NCBI GenBank assembly: GCA_024233285.1
Contig: JACKPU010000004.1
Location: 62,001-126,000, forward strand
DNA length: 64,000 nt
Direction of reading: 5' to 3'
DNA from: Opitutaceae bacterium
GTDB taxonomy: Bacteria; Verrucomicrobiota; Verrucomicrobiia; Opitutales; Opitutaceae
Both the position numbers and the translations under genes were made by a program. Shown here in pieces: positions 61,215 to 64,000 of the stretch. How positions within the stretch are numbered: the first letter of the stretch is position 1; every line of letters begins with the position of its first letter. A model generated the notes under the pieces. The model did no database searches and was not told the origin of the DNA. It was given only the letters and a program-made list of their open reading frames with translations.

Positions 61215-62405
61215 ATGCATTCGTTTCTCCGTTTTCATTGTCTCATCCGCGCCCTCGCGCTAGTTTCCGTCGTCCTTAGTCCCATGTTGAACGCTACCCC
61301 TAATTCATCCGCTCTGCGCAAGGTCGCCGATGTCGTGATCTATCGCGATGATCGATTTCACTGCGCGTTTCCGTCGGTGGTCAAACGCGCCACGGGCGAT
61401 CTGTTGCTCGCCTTTCGCCGCGCCCCGAATCGCCTGCGCTATGGGGAAAGCCGCAATACGCATACGGATCCCAACAGCTATTTGGTGACGGTGCGGTCCG
61501 CGGATGGGGGACGCACGTGGACCGAACAGCCCGAGCTGCTTTATGCGGATGCATTCGGCGGTTCTCAGGATCCGTGTTTGCTGCAGTTGCGTGATGGCAC
61601 GCTGCTCTGCGCCAGCTACGGCTGGACGCCGCTGCGGCCCGACGGGGTTGCCGCCCTTCCCTCCACGGCGGTCAATTACGACAACACGGTCTTCAACGGC
61701 GGTTACTATCTGCGGTCAACCGACGGAGGCAAAACGTGGAGCGGTCCGTTTTATCCGCCCCATATCAAACCCGAGTTGCTGACCGGTCCGACAGGCGAAG
61801 CGCTGCCGGCCTACAATCGCGGGGCGCTGGCCGAGGGACGTGATGGTCGGCTCTTATGGGCGGTCGCCGCGACGGATCAGATCGAGCCGAAACGCCGCAC
61901 GTCGGTGCATCTGCTGATCTCGGAGGATAAAGGGGAGAGTTGGAGGTATTCGAGTCCGATCGCGACCGACGAAACCGTGCAGTTCAACGAAACCTCGGTT
62001 TATGAGACGCCGAAAGGTGACATCATCGCGTTTCTGCGCACGGCGGATTACGAGGACCAAGCCTGCATTGCCCGTTCGACTGACGGCGGCAAAACCTTCA
62101 CTCCGTGGCAGGGCATGGGCTTTCAAGGGCATCCGCTCCATGCGCTGCGTCTGCCGGACGACCGGGTGCTGCTGACCTACGGATACCGCCATGAACCGAT
62201 GGGCATTCGTGCCCGCGTGCTCAACGCCGAGTGCACCGACTTTGTGACTGCACCGGAGATCGTGTTGCGCACCGACGGCGGTGGATTTGACCTCGGCTAC
62301 TCGTGGTCGGTCATGGCGGACGAGCGCCATGTGCTCGTGGCCTACTATTTCAACGACGACGGTGGTGTGCCCTACATCGCGGGCACGTTGCTGGCCATCG
62401 ACTGA
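61215..62405 (+). CDS. Sialidase-fold protein with Asp-box repeats
   Basis: A 396-residue secreted protein from ATG 61215 (hydrophobic leader LIRALALVSVVLSPML). Four Asp-box-like turns are visible: SADGGRTWTE, STDGGKTWSG, SEDKGESWRY and STDGGKTFTP. The place of the sialidase F/Y-R-I-P motif is taken by FHCAFPS, lacking the first catalytic Arg. So the fold is sialidase-like but true sialidase activity is doubtful. It is one of six propeller-type proteins in the locus. Confidence 0.8.
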   Translation: MHSFLRFHCLIRALALVSVVLSPMLNATPNSSALRKVADVVIYRDDRFHCAFPSVVKRATGDLLLAFRRAPNRLRYGESRNTHTDPNSYLVTVRSADGGRTWTEQPELLYADAFGGSQDPCLLQLRDGTLLCASYGWTPLRPDGVAALPSTAVNYDNTVFNGGYYLRSTDGGKTWSGPFYPPHIKPELLTGPTGEALPAYNRGALAEGRDGRLLWAVAATDQIEPKRRTSVHLLISEDKGESWRYSSPIATDETVQFNETSVYETPKGDIIAFLRTADYEDQACIARSTDGGKTFTPWQGMGFQGHPLHALRLPDDRVLLTYGYRHEPMGIRARVLNAECTDFVTAPEIVLRTDGGGFDLGYSWSVMADERHVLVAYYFNDDGGVPYIAGTLLAID

Positions 62406-62413
62406 TTTGCTCG

Positions 62414-63628
62414 ATGAAAATCACTGACGTTCGCACCACGCTCCTCACGGGGCCCTGCACCAACGATCCCTTTCTGCGCGAAGCCCGCAAGCTGCGCAGC
62501 GCGGCATTTGTCGAGATCATCACCGACGGACCGCACATTGGCATCGGTGAGACCTATGCCGGCTATTTCTGTCCGGAAATCGTGCCTGAGATCGTTGAAT
62601 TTTTTAAACCGATTTTGATCGGCCAGACGGTGGATGATATTCCCGAACTGTGGCGCCGGATGTATCACTGTGGAAATTTTTGGTGTCGCGTGGGTCTGGG
62701 GGCGATCGTGCTCAACGGTATCGAGGCCGCGTTGTGGGATCTTAAGGGCAAGCTGCTCGATCAGCCGGTGCACGCGCTGCTGGGCGGTGCGAAGTTCGAC
62801 AAACTCCCGTGCTATGCCACCGGCGGCCCTTCGAATTATCCGCGGGAAAAACTGGCGCGGAAAATGGATCACTATTTTTCACTCGGTTTTCGCGGTCTCA
62901 AAGTAGGTGCGGGCAGTTACACCGTGGGGGAAGGGTTCTATTGTCCGATGACGCCCGGTGAGGCCGCTGATTTTGAAGGCGCGAAGGTCGCCTTCATGCG
63001 CGAGCACGCCGGACCGGATGCGTGGCTGATGCTGGATGGACACATGGGCAACAGTCCCAAGGGCACCTGGTCGCTGGAAGTGGCCCAAGCCGCCCTGCGC
63101 GCGGTTGAGCCCTACGACCTGTTCTTCTTCGAGGAGCCGCTCCACTACACCGATCCATGGGGTTACGCGCAGCTTTGCGAAGCCACCACCGTGCCCGTCG
63201 CCGGCGGCGAATGCCTGACCGCGAGTTACGAGTGGAAGGTTTTCGTCTCGCAGGACTGCTTCGACATCGGCCAGCCCGACGCTTCGTTTACGGGCGGACT
63301 CGGCGAATTCATGAACGTGTCCGCCATGCTCGCCGGACGCGGGCGCAAGATCGCCACGCATGCCTGGGGCGCGGGCGGTTCCCTCATGCAGAACGTGCAC
63401 TGCGGCTTCGCCGCGGCCAACACCGCCATACTTGAAATCGCCCCCGATTACGCCGGCCTGCATGCCGATGTGATCGATGGCGGTCTGGTTATCAAAGACG
63501 GTTACGTGCTGCCGCCGGATCGTCCCGGGCTCGGCGTCGTCCTGACGGACGAAATCAAACGGCGCTATCCCTTCCAGCCCGGCACGGGCGAGTTCAACAG
63601 CGTGCCCGGCAAAATCCTCAGCACCTGA
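62414..63628 (+). CDS. Enolase-superfamily sugar-acid dehydratase, copy B
   Basis: A 404-residue enzyme from ATG 62414. K163 in GLKVGAG, D208 in LDGHMGN, E240 in FFEEPL, E266 in AGGECL and H316 in ATHAWGAG form the mandelate-racemase-type active site. It is divergent from copy A (a different capping domain and a Cys in AGGECL), so a different sugar acid is likely. It is followed 5 bp later by a second hydroxyacid dehydrogenase. Confidence 0.88.
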   Translation: MKITDVRTTLLTGPCTNDPFLREARKLRSAAFVEIITDGPHIGIGETYAGYFCPEIVPEIVEFFKPILIGQTVDDIPELWRRMYHCGNFWCRVGLGAIVLNGIEAALWDLKGKLLDQPVHALLGGAKFDKLPCYATGGPSNYPREKLARKMDHYFSLGFRGLKVGAGSYTVGEGFYCPMTPGEAADFEGAKVAFMREHAGPDAWLMLDGHMGNSPKGTWSLEVAQAALRAVEPYDLFFFEEPLHYTDPWGYAQLCEATTVPVAGGECLTASYEWKVFVSQDCFDIGQPDASFTGGLGEFMNVSAMLAGRGRKIATHAWGAGGSLMQNVHCGFAAANTAILEIAPDYAGLHADVIDGGLVIKDGYVLPPDRPGLGVVLTDEIKRRYPFQPGTGEFNSVPGKILST

Positions 63629-63633
63629 TCGCT

Positions 63634-64000
63634 GTGAAAATCCTGATTGATGTGCCCGTGGAACCGTCCGCCTTGGCGGTCCTGCAAAAGATGCCCGGAA
63701 TCACGGTTGACGTGATCGCCGAACCGGTGGAGGCCACACGTGAGCTGCCGGCCGCGCAATTGGCGGATGTCGATGCGCTCTTCTGCACGTTTCCGCCGGC
63801 CAATCACGCCGACGCCAAGGCCTTGCGCTGGATCCAAGTCGCCTCGGCGGGTTACACCCAACTCTTCGGGCTCGATTTGCCGGCGCGGGGCATCCGCGCG
63901 ACCAACGCGCGCGGCTGCTTCGATGTGCCGATCGCCGAATGGAACATCGCCATGATGATCAACCTCGGGCGCAATCTGCGCCAGATGGTGCGCAATCAAG
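63634..64000 (+). CDS. D-2-hydroxyacid dehydrogenase, copy B (3' end outside window)
   Basis: It starts at GTG 63634 and runs off the window after 122 codons. VKILIDVPVEPSALAVLQKM, then LRWIQVASAGYTQLF and GCFDVPIAEWNIAMMINLGR, match the N-terminal catalytic half of the D-isomer 2-hydroxyacid dehydrogenases. Copy A has the same layout (LRWVQLLSAGSNHL). The NAD-binding part lies outside. Confidence 0.8.
   Translation, partial: MKILIDVPVEPSALAVLQKMPGITVDVIAEPVEATRELPAAQLADVDALFCTFPPANHADAKALRWIQVASAGYTQLFGLDLPARGIRATNARGCFDVPIAEWNIAMMINLGRNLRQMVRNQ

Overview
The window reads as a chromosome segment of a GC-rich, Gram-negative heterotroph, most likely an Opitutaceae-type member of the Verrucomicrobiota. 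The clues are two TonB-dependent receptors carrying the 'EVVKLSPF' segment after the signal peptide, no SusD partners, a divergent short rpoZ, a 46-residue basic protein starting MGDRSPKSN, few Shine-Dalgarno sequences, and a very large investment in secreted glycan-active enzymes. The taxonomic assignment is inference from family resemblance.

Layout. 1-9056 is mostly housekeeping: the end of an AraC-type regulator, a SAM methyltransferase coupled to a GNAT acetyltransferase, a TlpA-like thioredoxin, a Na+/Ca2+ exchanger, a small membrane protein, pyruvate phosphate dikinase (ppdK) and tatC. 9060-24498 is a pectin (rhamnogalacturonan-I) utilisation cluster. A leftward arm encodes an esterase, GH51 arabinofuranosidase, CE12 acetylesterase, Gfo/Idh oxidoreductase and a DUF6250-like protein. 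A rightward arm encodes a Gfo/Idh oxidoreductase, a TonB receptor, an SSS symporter and a double-domain CE12 acetylesterase. 24682-28133 holds rpoZ and then an accessory patch: a 69-codon membrane-protein gene in two copies, other small orphan genes, and a RAYT/Y1 transposase bounded by perfect 30-bp inverted repeats that has cut off a host gene. 28526-32721 returns to pectin with a LacI-type regulator divergent from a Tat-exported PL26-like exo-rhamnogalacturonan lyase. 32861-34521 holds a small membrane protein, a universal stress protein and a sugar isomerase.

34514-64000 is the most interesting region. An FAD/Fe-S hydroxyacid dehydrogenase and a GntR/FCD regulator are divergent. A TonB receptor follows, and then from 41103 to the window end there is one run of at least 17 same-strand genes with gaps under 50 bp. 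The run encodes four paralogous secreted beta-propeller proteins, an amidohydrolase-type lactonase candidate, a DapA/NAL-family aldolase, an SSS symporter, an esterase, a GH106-like rhamnosidase, two related alpha/alpha-barrel proteins (one fused to a NanM-like kelch mutarotase), a sialidase-fold protein, and two copies of an [enolase-superfamily dehydratase + D-2-hydroxyacid dehydrogenase] module. No sugar kinase is seen. I infer a non-phosphorylative acid-sugar pathway (lactone to acid to 2-keto-3-deoxy acid to pyruvate plus aldehyde) fed by a glycan containing deoxy or acidic sugars. Its exact substrate cannot be read from sequence. A TGTATACA palindrome with flanking inverted repeats occurs both at the GntR promoter and upstream of the TonB receptor, which suggests local control.

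Repeats. Two GTAG-headed REP-type hairpin pairs and three inverted-repeat elements built from period-10 units (ACACGAATn or ACACAGATn) lie in intergenic positions. No tRNA, rRNA or CRISPR array was seen.
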